Shown: piece by piece, positions 44,025 to 56,199 of the stretch
How the letters are laid out: every line of letters starts with the position of its first letter
Numbering within the stretch: the stretch's first letter is position 1
Source: Blastobasis lacticolella
Lineage: Eukaryota; Arthropoda; Insecta; Lepidoptera; Blastobasidae
DNA: 64,000 bases
Reading direction: 5' to 3'
Assembly: GCA_905147135.1 (NCBI GenBank)
Contig: LR990042.1
Coordinates: 13,693,545-13,757,544 of the forward strand
The notes under the pieces: model-generated
The model's database searches: none
The model's input: only the letters and a program-made list of their open reading frames with translations
Told to the model about the DNA's origin: nothing
Position numbers and translations under genes: made by a program

Positions 44025-45830
44025 AATATCTTATATTACAGTGTGTTGTAGTAAATGAAATGTTTCACGAATTACTTACAAAACTTTAAAACATTTCAGT
44101 GACAACAACTTGTTTTTCAAATTAAAATCGTAGTCAATACATTTGCACTACCGCGATATTAAATATGAGAGTAACTGCAAACCCTAACCCATTTTTGCAG
44201 TCTTAAATACAGCCAAGTTTAGATTGGTAGATACTCACTTATTATTCCACGACGCTCGTGGCTGGCGACGAATATTGAAGATCCGAAGTAATACGACTGC
44301 GGCCATTCTCATAATGAACAAACTTGGATACAATTAAGGGCGGCAACTGCCAAGAAGACATTCTTGGACCCCTTCCAGTCCCCTTGACAATCTGGATTCC
44401 AGACAGTATGATCGACTTCGCGAAGTAAAATATCATTATCTACACGTAGGTTCTTCCTATTATAAATGCTGAATGGTGTGAGTACGTATAAGCATGAATA
44501 TTATACAATAGTATTATTACACGAATAAAGCTGAGGTTGTCGTGTATGATAAATGTTTGCGTACGCACAAAGAAAGGTATTCGTTCCGGTTCTAGATTTC
44601 TATGTAAGTATGTGTTGAGTTATTTCCGTTCCGGACCCACAATTCTCGGAATATTTCCGCTCAACTTGGGTTGTAGACTTTCGTATTGTTATTTATTGTC
44701 CAGCAAAAGTCCAATAGCTCTACTAATACTGTTGCCTAGCGTCTTGAAACATATTTGGTTGCTGAGCAAACTATCTACTAAACGAGAAAAGTGTTAATAC
44801 TTACTCATATTATTGCCATGTCATATTGTTTTTGGAATGAAGCAAAGAAATAATTGTCAAGAAAGTACTTATAAATCATTCTATCGGTCACAATTCGCCA
44901 TTAACCACGTGCAGTATGCCGTGACCTCAGAAAAAAATATTTTATATGGGCGTGTCTGTGTGTTGTGGGTACACAGCCCTTGGCTTAGAGAGGGTCAGAG
45001 GGTCGCCGAAATATCTGTGATTGCCCTCCTAAATATCCCCGACTTTTCCTATAAGCCAATAAGTTTGTGTATCCCATTATTCTATATCCAGGTCTAAGTG
45101 ATTGAATTTGTGTTAAATAAGCAGAAGTTTGTGTCCTAATGTTGACAATTCGTATTGACAGAAAACTTGATAGTATTCCGGATTATGTTATGTTCAAAAT
45201 GAGGCTAATTTCTATGAGATCGACCATGTAATTGCGGCTCGGGAGAGCACCAACCGCGACAGTGTTTACAAATTAGTTATTCAAATACGTTCGTGCTACT
45301 TCCAAATTTTGTGTACGAACTCGTGCGCGTTAAGCTTCCAATAATATTGTTGAATTAGGAGACGTTTCCAAGTGTCCATCACGTGTCGTGGAAAATAAAA
45401 CGACGAGAGGAAACGCGCATTTATATTTGCTTCGACAATGCGACGTTGCGTGACTTTGTTTTTGACGTTGCGGTCAATGTCTTCCCGCCAAATTGTGATG
45501 AATCACGGAATATAAACCCTTCCGCACAGCTGATTTAGAGGCCGTCCATCGAACTATTTTGTTGCTATTCGACTACAAGAATACTAACGTCTTACTTATT
45601 TTTGTCGCTTAGTTGTTGTGTTCTACAGAATATGATATTTTTATTGCTGTAGGCAAACATTTGACCGCCATCACGTTACGACAGCCTTTTGGGCACTTTG
45701 CCCAGTTGTAGTGATCTAGGCAATATATGTAGCTTTGGGTTGTTAGAGTTAAGGCTAATGCCGTTTTAATTAGTTTTTGGTTTCCACTTTGGTTTTTTTT
45801 GTTGTGAGGTATAAAGGTCATATTACCTTA
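44025..45830. other. No recognisable gene
   Basis: AT-rich, short frames only. The 64-codon minus-strand frame at 44242-44436 lacks domains. Confidence 0.45.
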
Positions 45831-45834
45831 ATAT

Positions 45835-45912
45835 TGGTTACGTCCATAGGCTACGGTATCTGCTTACCGTCATGCTTAGGTATGCTTGTTTGTCGCCTCA
45901 GTGGTTTAAAAT
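45835..45912 (+). repeat. LINE 3'-end fragment
   Basis: 'gtccataggctacggtatct', 'gcttaccgtcatgc', 'tgcttgtttgtcgcct' and 'cagtggtttaaaat' parallel the LINE 3' end at 61310-61530. Confidence 0.65.
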
Positions 45913-46050
45913 GCTACAGGCACGAGTAAAAGGTACGCGAAGCTAGGTTGCTACCGTACACTCGTTCCGGTGTGACTCAAGGATCTGTTATGAATTGCCC
46001 CCTTTTTTGCATTAAACATCTATAATATGCCAATGATTTCAAAGTGATTA

Positions 46051-46150
46051 ATAACAAGCGTAGAAGTCGATGCAGATTGCCAGTTGCTGAAAAAGCAACC
46101 GGCTATCTGCATCGACTTATGCTAATTATTAATATTTATTGCTTGTTATG
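46051..46150. mobile_element. Small foldback MITE
   Basis: AAGTCGATGCAGATTGCCAG... (46064-46088) pairs with its complement at 46094-46118, with only two mismatches in 25 and a 5-base loop. ATAACAAGC and GCTTGTTAT at 46051 and 46141 extend the inverted repeat outward. Non-coding. Confidence 0.8.
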
Positions 46151-46374
46151 CTCGTAGTAAATTTATTTGGTCTGATTTCATGTGCGGAAACGTATAATTG
46201 GCTCACTATATGTTACTACTATGTAGTTATGGTTGTAGGTATTCTTATGTAATTATGGTTTTCCAAATAAATACATAAATATGTACTTTACTTTAATTAT
46301 TAAGTTCTGCTCTGAGCATATTATTTACAACGATAATAAACTTTTAATATTGTTTTCATGGTTTCATGTCACTT

Positions 46375-46442
46375 ATTGAAAGAAAGAAAGAACATTTATT
46401 GCTCCTCGAAATATCAGGGTCTACCTAGTGGTAGGAGTAGCA
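46375..46442 (-). repeat. LINE tail fragment
   Basis: 'gaaagaaagaaagaacattt' with 'attgctcctcgaaatatcag' is the reverse complement of a retroposon end like that at 38575. Confidence 0.5.
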
Positions 46443-46444
46443 AA

Positions 46445-49300
46445 CCATAACTCTTCTTTTTCCGAACTCAATAACGGTGTTCGTTGCGTTTTGGAAACTG
46501 TCATGTGCACTTAGACTAGCCTTAGCTAGCTCAAAGGAATTTTTAAACCAGAAATTCTCTCTTCACATGGTTTTCTTTTCTGAAACTCCCAAACTAGGCG
46601 AATGAAATTGCCAGTTTGAACCGACTGGAAACAGAAAACGTAATATAGTTTCCCCGGCAATTCTCTTAAACAAATTTTGATAATAGCAATAGCTTGATTC
46701 GTAGGACATAAAGCACCTTGTCAATTTCAGCACGGCCAAAGATGCTGATAAAAGCTACGGGAAAATAAAGGCGTTGCATTTGATAAAGTAGATAAATCAA
46801 TTTATTTATTTATTAAGAAACATTGTGATACCAAAGACATTAAAAATTATTACTATTCTTGGTAACGTTATGTACCTATCTGTTTTAATTTCACGATACC
46901 TTATTTCTGTGGTTTAGTGTCATTTTATTTCAATTGATACGTAGAAAACAATACACTTTTTAATATCGAGGCTTTAAATAAAAAAAAAACATATACTATA
47001 AGAAAATAATTAAAGTTCAGTAATATTTTCTTATACCACTAAGATAGCAAAGATCCTCCTGCCTGATGGCAATCAATTACACTACAGAGAGATCAGAGAT
47101 CTTTCACTACACCATTTATAAAAAATATTTGTGTCCGACCACTCTTAAAAAAATATTGCGACAAGCCAAAGTTTCAGAAACATTTTTCATGCAGCTTGGT
47201 CACTATGAAACTTAATTAATTAAAAACTTCACAGCGTTATGCGGTGTAAAACCGTTCTTGTAATTATTGCGAGCTTCGAAACTAGGGTCCGAGGCCGTGA
47301 CTTTCACAAGATGGAGCACTTTAAAAGAAACCTCTTCGGAATATTTTCTTGTCCAACAGTCGAAGCGTAGCTTAAAATAACTTGAACATCGAATAAAATG
47401 GCCACTGCGAACCGTTCAAAGGAGACGTTATACTTGAAACAACACTCCAAACCTCCAATAAAATAGCAGTTGTCTTCCACAGTTGAAATCGTGTTGTTGT
47501 ACGATAAAAACCGGTAACAAGTCTGAAACACACGTCGCGTCAGGATTCCCTACATTCGCAATGGTAGAGCGTTTGAGCATGCCCGTGGCTTCGCCGTATA
47601 CGAACGTATTATATCACCATTACGTCGGAGGTAATGCTCAGAGAAGCCTGCTACGGAGCGCCGCCGCCTCGTTTAAATCACTTAGCGAAACTAATAAATT
47701 TAAATCATCTACAAAGCTTCTGTTATATTTCTCAAGTAAACTCGGCGGCAATTTATCAGGCCGAACGGACAGTTATAGGCCCCGATGTGGCGCTGTTATT
47801 GATTTTTTTTTATTTCTGCACAGACTTGAAAACATATGACGCCCGAAATAACTCAGCACGGTAAACCGTTTCGGGAAATTAGGCGTTCGCTAAGACTGTT
47901 TCTTGAATATAAATGTCTTGTTTCGGATATTTTCGGTGTGCAACTACTTAAAATACGGCACTAATAGTATACAAAGTGTACCGTTAGCGCGAAATTTCCC
48001 TAAAGGTCTCAATTTATAACAGGAGCCTAATGTAAGCCTCATCAATCTCCGCATAATAGGAACGGAACACTGATGACTGCATATAACAATGATGGTAATA
48101 ACGCTGTCGACGATAGTACTAGCTAGGTGTTGGTAGATGCCATTTATCTCGAAAATGTCCCGCATACATCAGAACATCTCCAGAAGAGCGGCCAGTCGGA
48201 TAATACATTAACGTTATACGATCCTCTTTTAGTACCTCGGCTAAAGTTCTGTCTATAGACAGACAACTAAAATCGATTCCTGCCTTTATAGTATGATGGA
48301 GGACACTATTTAGGTCGCGATTTAGGTGAAGGTTTTGGTTAGTTGTTATGTGTATTAGTTTTATGTAGGTTAGGTACTGGTCGTTTACCCTTCGGTTTTC
48401 ATTCGTTTGGCAGACTCCCTTCAAATTTTCCAGGTTGAAGTTCAAGTAGTTCATTCTAAAAGGCATGTAAAGTAATTTGTTTGATTACCAAAAATCATAC
48501 CTATCATGCCTATGGTCAAGTGATTTCAGAATTCCTTCCTATACAATCGCTTTTATAAACAATGTATAAATAATAGTTATTATAGTAGGTACTTAAAGAT
48601 TGTGTATAGGTTAGTTACACTGAGGATCAAGATGTGTTTTAAAATGACGTGATGGATACCTATTCATTACGTAAGCTCAGCAGTGAACCTTTCAATATGA
48701 AAAAGTTAGTACATAGATGCAAAACTTTGTTTTGTCCATTTTGTGCTCTCGTAACCTTTCGTCCGCGTTATACTTTCGAGACTTGGTTTGCGTCCAACGT
48801 CGTTGCGGGCTTCTTTATTGTCGTACAAGTAGGTATTTTTGTGAACATAATAAAAGTAATATACTCATCAAACTTATTACCTATATTACATTATTACTTA
48901 AAGGTAGAAACTTGTAATTTGGAATCAGTTTTTTCAGTCTCTAACAAAGATATAAAGAGGTAGAAAATGAGTCGAGTTGCTTCGAGAAAAGGGTCGTGAC
49001 TTCTTTACTTATTTATCTATGTATACTATTATAAAACTGTAAAAATGCCGTGTCTTTACTTTATATTATTATAATAGTTGAATTGATTACGGTCGCTGAT
49101 CTTAGCTAAAAGAAAACGGTTAAATTTTCAATTTTCGACAGACCTATTAATTATACCAGTTACTGGTTTGTTTGCTATTCGAACTTTTATCCAGACTTCG
49201 TGAAGTCTGCACATACATACAAAAGGTCACGCATTTTCCCGTAGAACCACAATGTTTCGTATGCTATGAACTTGTGTACCTTTACATAAACTGATATGAA
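46445..49300. other. No recognisable gene
   Basis: AT-rich. The longest frames are 118 codons at 47483-47839 (+) and 115 codons at 48119-48466 (-). Neither shows a domain, and splice signals were not convincing. The minus-strand frame has a fairly protein-like composition but no family I recognise. Confidence 0.4.
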
Positions 49301-49306
49301 CAGAAA

Positions 49307-49668
49307 GTAAGCAACCTAGTGGCTAGCGAGTCCGACTCATAAGCGAGTGGTACCGCGTTCAATCCCCAGTGGTGCCATGTACCTACCAAAGACATTTTTC
49401 TTGAGTTATGTACACATAATAAACACTAACGGATGACTTTTATAGTAAGGGAAAACATCGTAATGAGTCCTGCACATTCAGGCTATTACAGGCGTCTGAA
49501 TGTGTAACCATGATACAATCGCGCCAGGTTCCCCTGTTAACAGGGTTAGATGGCAGTCGTTCCACTGCAATTACCTACATGATCTGCCAAATCGTGGGTC
49601 ATGGTCAAGGCGGATCCCGGGCCCTCGCGTGCCAAAGCACAACCGGGATAATGAAACTAAAATTATTC
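49307..49668 (+). repeat. SINE family A, full length, decayed
   Basis: Head 'ctagtggctagcgagtccga' with mutated box B ('gcgttcaatccccag'), then 'ttgagttatgtacacataat', 'ctgcacattcaggc' (with a short internal duplication), 'caggttcccctgttaacagg' and 'gggccctcgcgtgcc', ending near 'gaaactaaaattattc'. Confidence 0.85.
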
Positions 49669-49674
49669 TTTTAC

Positions 49675-50495
49675 GACTTTTACGACAAAATTGTATCGTT
49701 GAACGGTGCCATACATTTAAAACTTATAACTTTTATAGAGAGCGTTTTATTTTCCTAGAATATCAAACTATTATCTATCAAGTAGAACGACGACGAATGT
49801 CAAAAAATGCAGGTCCTTTGGACTCTCCTTTACATTCAATAAAACATTCGTACCGTACAGAGCACAAGGACCCTATTTTTGAATTGCTCGCATCGACTCG
49901 AGCGCTCGCGTGCGCTACCTGTCCCTTTCACATACGTGGTAAGTTGCTAGAGTACCACAAACGTGGTAAGGAGCAGTAACATCTATCGGACGCATTTTAT
50001 ATCGTCTGTGGTATTGTGCATCAGCGTTCATACCTAAGTTAGAGATATGAGGAAGTCATGCGCAAAAGCTATTCCTTTATGTACCTACCTAGACATAGAC
50101 AAAACTTTACAAAAAACAATACTGACTGAATGGTATAAGACACGAACAACTGAAACCACTAGTTCCATAAGCTTGAAAATTTGCATAATGCTATCTACGA
50201 GTATGACGCACTAAAAAGTTTCTGCTATAAAAATTTTCAACGTTACTGAAAATTCACCCCCTTAGAGAGTAAGGGAGAGTTTTTATAAGACTTTTTCATT
50301 CTTTCAAAGGATTACTTGAAACTGTTTACAATGCAATTAAAATTGTGGAAATGAACGAGACAACCAACGAAGCCCAATTAAGGGATCACTTGGAAGGTAA
50401 AGCCAAGCTGGCTTCAAATGAAGTTGGGGTACCTAGCCACTTTTCCGCCACCGCACCCTTTGACGATGACGACGATTATCTAGATGCCTAGCATC
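49675..50495. other. No recognisable gene
   Basis: Non-coding; a 159-codon plus-strand frame (49500-49979) begins inside the SINE and carries no domain, so it is judged a chance frame. Confidence 0.45.
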
Positions 50496-50499
50496 CCAT

Positions 50500-50675
50500 A
50501 AATGTACGGCCATCACGAGCTGCGCAATTACAACGCACGTGCAATATGTGGAATGAGCTCCATCCCGAAGTCTTTCCTGTGCACTACAAAATGGGGTTCT
50601 TCAAAAGGCATGTTTACAGGTATCTCAAAGGCCGGTACCGCAGCCGCCCCCCCTTAGGTTGCAGATGTCCTGGAT
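50500..50675 (+). pseudogene. Jockey-type LINE C-terminal fragment
   Basis: Translates to CNMWNELHPEVFPVHYKMGF then FKRHVYRYLKGRYRSRP, the conserved end of lepidopteran Jockey-like proteins ('WN-LP--VFP--Y----FK--'). The upstream region is gone. Confidence 0.7.
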
Positions 50676-50727
50676 GACGGTGGCCACTTTGGCCGTCCGT
50701 CAGTCCGTGGCGTCCCTATTTTCTTTA

Positions 50728-50795
50728 CATATATAAGTCGTCTGTACGTGTGTTTATCACCTAACTCCGAATCGATTTGGATGAAATTTTGTGTG
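50728..50795 (+). repeat. Fragment of a common insect repeat
   Basis: 'cgtctgtacgtgtgtttatc', 'acctaactccgaatcg' and 'tggatgaaattttgtg' form a familiar short insect repeat with a GTCTGT start. Class uncertain. Confidence 0.5.
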
Positions 50796-50799
50796 TTTA

Positions 50800-51865
50800 C
50801 ATCAAGGGTTTTTTTCCATCTACCATCCAGAAAATTTTGTTTGAGACTTATGTTTTTGGCTATAAATTCATCAGAGCGGCAACATGATGATGCTACTCTG
50901 TGTTTTATCAGACAGATAGAGATTTATGGAACGTTTATGAATTAGGAATTTTAAAACACGTTTTAAAGGCCTAATTACTGTTTTAGCTAATGGACGTTTT
51001 AATGTTAAGGTATTTTTTTAATGAGACCGTCAGTGTTTAAAGGCTTTTAATTTTGTACTTTATTTTATGGAAGCTAGGTAAATGTTAACCTAGTTAAGAA
51101 AGAAGCAAAACTTTTATTTGACCAATTGACGAAAAATATATTCTCGATGAAATGACAGTTTACCAAGATTTTTAATGCTCAGCACAAACTATTTTCACCA
51201 ACCAATCTCGTTTTATTAGACATCACCGAAATCACTCGTCAGAAATACCAATCCTGTCTATAGACAACAACTAAGCTGTGTCCGTGACAGTACTATCTAA
51301 GTACCCACGAGCAGAAACTCAAGACCGAGTAAATCCCCAAGGATACTACTTACGCACTCTCCGAATTTAGTGGGCACGATAATTGGCGGGCTAGGGGCGA
51401 CGGTTAAACATTATTAACCTTGTTGTAGAGTATTTGTAGACATCGGTGTACGTCAAGAGCTCAGCGGTGCCCTGTTTACAAATATCGTTGTCCGCAAGCA
51501 AAGCCGCGCTAGCTATTACACGGTTGCGTGAGTGCCAGTGGTCGTTATGCATTTGTTTCCCCATTAGTTCAACCATGCGGCCCGGCTGGAATCGATGTGG
51601 ATGTGCGAACAAATTAATGCTGCGATTAATTAGTAGCTGCATAACATCCGGTTTGGGGGAGGGTTTGCGGATTTTTGGGGGGAAATGTAGTTACCTTGAA
51701 GCCCTGTCCTAAGAATTATGATTATATGCGGATGGCATTTTCGCTCGTGGTCCGGCTATACTTGTCATTGGCGAACGTGGTCCGAATGTGCCAGTGGAAA
51801 CCGTTGTCGGCGTGGGGTGGGTGTGCTCTGGCTTTGGGGCGCTAGTAAGTAGTTATGTTACTGTG
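50800..51865. other. No recognisable gene
   Basis: Non-coding. Overlapping opposite-strand frames at 51391-51712 look like chance. Confidence 0.4.
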
Positions 51866-51869
51866 TGGG

Positions 51870-51985
51870 TCTGTGGTGTTCATGGGCGGAGGTTACCTCT
51901 TTCCATCAGATGACCCGCTTGCCTGTTCGTTTGCCATATTACATGAAAAAGATGACCTGCTTGCTCGTGTTTGCCTCCCTCTAAC
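51870..51985 (+). repeat. LINE 3' end
   Basis: 'catgggcggaggttacctct', 'ttccatcagatgacccgctt' and 'gcctgttcgtttgcc' with an A-rich end are the Jockey-like 3' UTR. A partial second 'gacctgcttgctcgtgtttg' suggests a small internal duplication. Confidence 0.65.
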
Positions 51986-51989
51986 ATAA

Positions 51990-52485
51990 AAACTCCATAT
52001 TTACTAGTCAAATTGACCATGAAGCAACATTACGAAACTGTGATGTAATAGTAAATCCAGGCTTTGTTTTCTGTTAGGTATCTTGAAGCAAGGTCGAAAT
52101 GTTTCACGTATATAACCTGCCACTGTACTAATCCTGATGCATCGTGTGAAAGTAAACAGTTATGACGCTCAAGAGGGAATATTCAAATATTAATACAGCG
52201 TCAGCAAAGTGTTGCTAAGCTGTAAATAATTATCATCTGGCTCATAATTGCTAGTACCATTACACTTCGTCGCGGCTTCGCAGGACCGCCTCGCCGGGTT
52301 AATTTCACCTCATTAAGAATATTGTGGCAGACTTCATGGTCTCAAGTCGGAATTCCTCTTTTTTTTCATTAAAACCGGGAGCTTTTTAAATTTACGATGT
52401 TAAAGCTTTATAAGGTGCACGATGTTTGTCTATTATCTTGATATTTGATCAAAATTTTGGAACAACGTTAATATAAAAACAAGTA
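51990..52485. other. No recognisable gene
   Basis: Spacer without supported features. Confidence 0.4.
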
Positions 52486-52487
52486 TA

Positions 52488-52716
52488 TTAGTTTAATGCT
52501 AACCGATGCTTTTACGGCGAGGGAAATCATCGTGATGAAATCTGCACATTCAGGCGACTGAATGTGTAACCATGATCCAATCTGGTCAGTTTCCCTTGGT
52601 AGCAGGGTCACGGAGGTCAGATGGCAGTCGCTCCACTGTGATTGTATGACTGTGAAGGCGGACCCCGGGCCCTCGTGCACTAAAGAATAACCGGGATATT
52701 AAAGCCAAGATGATTA
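52488..52716 (+). repeat. SINE family A, 5'-truncated
   Basis: Starts at 'taatgctaaccgatgctttt' in the body and continues through 'ctgcacattcaggcgactg', 'cacggaggtcagatggcagt' and 'cgggccctcgtgc' to 'agccaagatgatta'. The flanks 'attagtttaa' and 'attagttaaa' could be a decayed target duplication. Confidence 0.85.
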
Positions 52717-52719
52717 GTT

Positions 52720-53555
52720 AAAAATACAAAAATAAAAAAATACTACGTCTGATGGGTACATTTTATTTGGATATAAGTATGGTATTCTAAGATGAATTGT
52801 CCATATTGTTTCTTTGAACAGATAATAGGAGGTACCCTTACAAAGTAGAAGATCGTCGTGGAAAGCCGTCGTGGTCATGGTATCTAATAGTGAAAATAAC
52901 ATCGTGTAGGTAGATGGAGATCACAGCATCGAAACTCCACAGTAATTTATTCAATTACTGGCTGCATTTTTCAATATTTTAGGGCTACCATTATGAGAGT
53001 TTTACAACCGAGCACAAGTGCGTTACAAAGGAGTCAAATAACTTCTTGAAACAATGTGTATGCAATCAAAATCAGAAACTTTGAGCAAAAATTTTGCTCA
53101 ATACAAATTGTATTAAAGTATGAATATTTTAGTTAGGTCTACGTTCCTAAGAGAAGATAACACGTAACACACATAGCCGAATAGCAAGCTAGCGTTTATG
53201 ATTAGGCAGCTACTATTCCACGGGTACTCAAGTTGATTGCATACCCGTCAACACTATGTTTCATTTGAATAGCTCGCGTCTGCGCCGGAATGAAGTTACC
53301 CCACATTACCCATGATGGAGGTCTTTAAGCAATAACAGTAAAGTAAAATTGTGTTTGAGTTATAAAAGAAATACAATCAACCAACCGGTATCAACCACTA
53401 ACCGACTACGAGGTCAAAACTGAAGTTTTTGCAGTAAAAGCCCGCATAATTAAACTGTACGCAATGATATTTCCATACTCTGTTTGTATTCTTCTTCACC
53501 TTTTTAATTTATGGCTTTCAACGTCGTTGGTTACGTAATTGGTTACTGGTAAGGA
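52720..53555. other. No recognisable gene
   Basis: Non-coding spacer. Confidence 0.4.
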
Positions 53556-53559
53556 TCGC

Positions 53560-53668
53560 AGGTACCAGCTGGATGCGGAAAGCATAGGACCGGCCTTTGT
53601 GGAGATCTCTGGGGGAGGTCTATGTCCAGCAGTGGGCGTCTTTTAGCTGATATGATTATGATGATGAT
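53560..53668 (+). repeat. LINE 3' end with GAT-repeat tail
   Basis: 'aggaccggcctttgtggaga', 'gggggaggtctatgtccagc' and 'agtgggcgtctttt' then GATTATGATGATGATGG. A very typical lepidopteran LINE 3' terminus. Confidence 0.75.
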
Positions 53669-53764
53669 GGTTACGTAATGATTGCGCCATGGCAAGGCTT
53701 GTGAGAAGACAATTTATTGGCTGTTGATCGGTTAAGTGAAGTTAATTGTTATTCATTATATATA

Positions 53765-53875
53765 ACTAGCGACTCGTCCTCCCTTCGTTGTCTCTATTAT
53801 TCTACAAATTCTCTGAATATATATTTACAGATAATGAGAGAGAGACTCAGAAAGCGGTTTTATTTTTTATATATA
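53765..53875 (+). repeat. Dispersed repeat starting ACTAGCGACTCGTC
   Basis: Head 'actagcgactcgtcctccct' and tail 'agactcagaaagcggtttta' correspond to the ends of the repeat at 33520-33725. The middle is shortened. Confidence 0.5.
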
Positions 53876-53884
53876 AGAGAGAGA

Positions 53885-54990
53885 GACAAACGAGCAAGCA
53901 TGTCACCTGATGGTAAGTGAATACCACCACCCATTGGCATTTGCAATACCAGGGGTGCCGCGGATCTGCGAAATAATCTGTCGTGTATGTAAATTCGTTT
54001 CTTGAAAGCTCCAATGTCGTACCAGCTCGGGAACATCGCTGCAGGAAGTTAATTTCATAGAATGGTCGTACGCGCCAAGAAGTTTCTTGAAAAGCGTACA
54101 GTAGTTGACCGCTACTTATCTAGATGGTACTAATGAAACTTTAATTTATGGCGGGTTTAACAACTCCTCAGAGTACTTCACGTATATAGGCGGTAAACGA
54201 TGCTACTTCTCCACAGAGCCAGGATGGTCGAGGTGGCAGGTAAGAACTTCAGTGGAGACAATTCGGATAGCCCGAAGTTGAACACGGTCAAAAGGAAGGA
54301 GCTGATATTGAGGTGCCTGACTTGCACCTTATAAAGCTAGAGGCGATATGCCGGTGTGAAATGCCGCCGCGTTCTACCAAGATACCATTCTTTATGGAGG
54401 CATACTTGCGTTTATCCTCCAGTTGACTGCCAAATTGGACGCCACTCGATATGTTCACGCCAAGAATTTCGACATCCGGTTTGGCAGGAAAGGGAGTGTT
54501 CAAGAATATAGAGGAAACACGACAAAGAGATATTTTTTCGCGGTAAACGCGCATGCTTGTCTCTTTGGGGTTAAACCGAATCAAGTTACTGTGACCCCAA
54601 TTCGAAATACTGTCTGAAGTTGTTTTACTTAGATTCTACATTGCATAAAAAAGCTTTTGCAAACAACCCTATTGGAAAATTTCTCAGTCAGTTCATAAAA
54701 ATAATAATTGATCCCTTTCCTGTCGCTAGCAGCTCGACCCCGACAGAATCCATACTGGCGATCACTGATGAACTGATGGTCCTCTACGCAATGTAGGTGT
54801 CCATGATTACTGATGGATTCTATTATTTTAGGGAACTTGAGCTTGTAGCTATGTGGATCAGAGCTATCGCCTTTTTCGGGATTAAGTGCGCTAAAGCTGT
54901 TTTCCATGCGATTGGGACAACGCCAGTGGAGCAAGAATATCGGAAAAGACGCGATAACACTGGAACCAACTCAAGAGAACAACTTTAAGC
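53885..54990 (-). pseudogene. Jockey-clade LINE, reverse transcriptase remnant
   Basis: Read on the minus strand from right to left: NPEKGDSSDPHSYK, then DHQFISDRQYGFCRGRAASD near 54740, the Jockey 'P--KGD---P-NYRP' and 'D-QYGFR-GRS--D' motifs. A large deletion removes the catalytic palm. Next come FNPKETSMRVYREKISL, EILGVNISSGVQF and LEDKRKYASIKNGIL near 54370-54580, then RSTTVRFSRNFLARTT, AMFPSWYDIGAFKKR near 54030, and the 3' UTR 'cttaccatcaggtgacatgc' (reverse complement) ending near 53885. The order matches lepidopteran Jockey elements. Stops, frameshifts and the deletion make it inactive. Confidence 0.88.
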
Positions 54991-54994
54991 TCAA

Positions 54995-55365
54995 TAGGAG
55001 GGATGTATCCATCCCATTGTGATAAAATAAAATGCACAGATTTTCTCGCACCGCGGGATAGTTAGCGGTGGTTTCTTCCCATTATCTTTTAAGTAAGGGT
55101 TAACTTAGTATAAAAAAGATGACGGGGAGAGAACTTTATACTATGCAAGGATTACCAACTTCAGGCGACGTGGTACGGTTCCCGTGGCTCCCATAATATT
55201 ACAATTGTGCAGGTTTAGCGCGTCTTTTTGGGGCAGTCCTAAAGCTCAGACAGGTGCTTTTTATTGCATTCGTATAGACCACCTTAACAGATATCAAGCA
55301 AAACCTGGTAAAGTAGATATTTACTCGTACTTACTGTTTAAATTCAGTTTAGTTGTTGTAGTTTT
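54995..55365. other. No recognisable gene
   Basis: Spacer. A 99-codon frame at 55184-55483 runs into the SINE head and is judged a chance frame. Confidence 0.4.
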
Positions 55366-55369
55366 AAAG

Positions 55370-55555
55370 ACCGTTGGTGGCCGAGCGGTTGAGTATCTGA
55401 CTTGTAAGCGAGAGGTACCGGGCTCGAATCCCGCTGCGGCCACCAACGACTCCAATGACTCTTTTATGAGTAATGTACATTAGTTAAATTCTAACCGATG
55501 CTCATACGGTGAGGGACAACATCATGATGAAACCTGCAAATTCTGCAAAATAGAA
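55370..55555 (+). repeat. SINE family A, head and first body block, 3'-truncated
   Basis: The head folds well: CGTTGGTGGCC (55372-55382) pairs exactly with GGCCACCAACG (55438-55448), enclosing box A 'tggccgagcggttgag' and box B 'gggctcgaatcccgc'. The body stops at 'gcaaattctgcaaaatag'. This is the most tRNA-like head in the window, but the SINE body follows directly, so it is not called a tRNA gene. Confidence 0.85.
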
Positions 55556-55857
55556 TAAATTAGAAAAAAAGGTAAAAACACAATTGAAAACTTAATTAAA
55601 TGATGCGTTTGTATGCGATATTCCCTCAATACACCTGACAGGTAGGCCTTTTAATGAAAATATTCCGAAGAATGTCCCTTGTTAAAATTTCCACCGCCTT
55701 TTCTCTTCGTCCTAAATTTAAATTAAAACCTTAATCATGTTTTCTGAGGTATGGACTAGATTAATAAATTTTGCTTTATAAGCATTTTGCGTTGTGCTCA
55801 ATATTTTGTTATCTTTATTTGTATACAGGGTAAATAATATATTGACAATGACAATTT

Positions 55858-56140
55858 ATAATGGCACCAACTCGGAAACCTCCGTGACCCTGATAACAGG
55901 GAACCTGACCAGATTGGATCCTGGTTACGCATTGTAGGCCTAGCACATGTTGCTCACGCGCGCGATAAGCGAAAAAAAGCGCGACATAGGGCTATCTCTT
56001 TCTTCTTAGTATTGAGAGAAAGAGACAAACGCTCTCTCGCGGCGCGAGCTTTGTCGCGGACACACTTGTGCTAGGGCCACTGAATGTACAAGTTTTCTAA
56101 CGATATTTTCCCTCACTGGAAGAGCATCCCTTTTATTAAT
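55858..56140 (-). repeat. SINE family A fragment split by a MITE
   Basis: Left part: 'tccgtgaccctgataacagg', 'gaacctgaccagattggatc', 'ctggttacgcatt'. Right part: 'ctgaatgtacaagttttcta', 'ttttccctcactggaagagc'. In intact copies the two are contiguous at the 'cacattcagtcgcctgaatg' site. The 143 bp in between are a separate MITE. Confidence 0.85.
55936..56078. mobile_element. Foldback MITE nested in a SINE
   Basis: The ends are GGCCTAGCACATG on the left and, reverse-complemented, GGCCCTAGCACAAGTG on the right. Inside, 'gcgcgacatagggctatctc' and 'tctttcttcttagtattgag' pair loosely with the other half ('agagaaagagacaaacgctc', 'gagctttgtcgcgga'). The 143 bp element interrupts SINE family A. CG-rich subterminal blocks contrast with the AT-rich genome. 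The target duplication is not clear. Confidence 0.82.
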
Positions 56141-56199
56141 GTTATGCTAAGTGGGCTTTTTCAACGATACAAGTCCTAGTTTCTCTAATCTATTATGTT

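Noticed and set aside
47483..47864. Overlapping frames that might be an exon
   Set aside because: Two frames overlap on the same strand, neither has a domain, and no acceptor/donor pair of good quality brackets them.
48119..48466. A 115-codon minus-strand frame with protein-like composition
   Set aside because: No family was recognised, no splice sites were convincing, and it is single in the window. It could be an exon or an old element, but the sequence alone does not support a gene call.
49500..49979. A 159-codon plus-strand frame
   Set aside because: It starts inside SINE family A and continues into AT-rich DNA, with no domain, no splice context and no codon bias.
55372..55448. Stand-alone tRNA gene
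   Set aside because: The tRNA-like head is followed directly by the SINE family A body, and similar heads occur at 8449, 9968, 43653 and 56815 with the same body.
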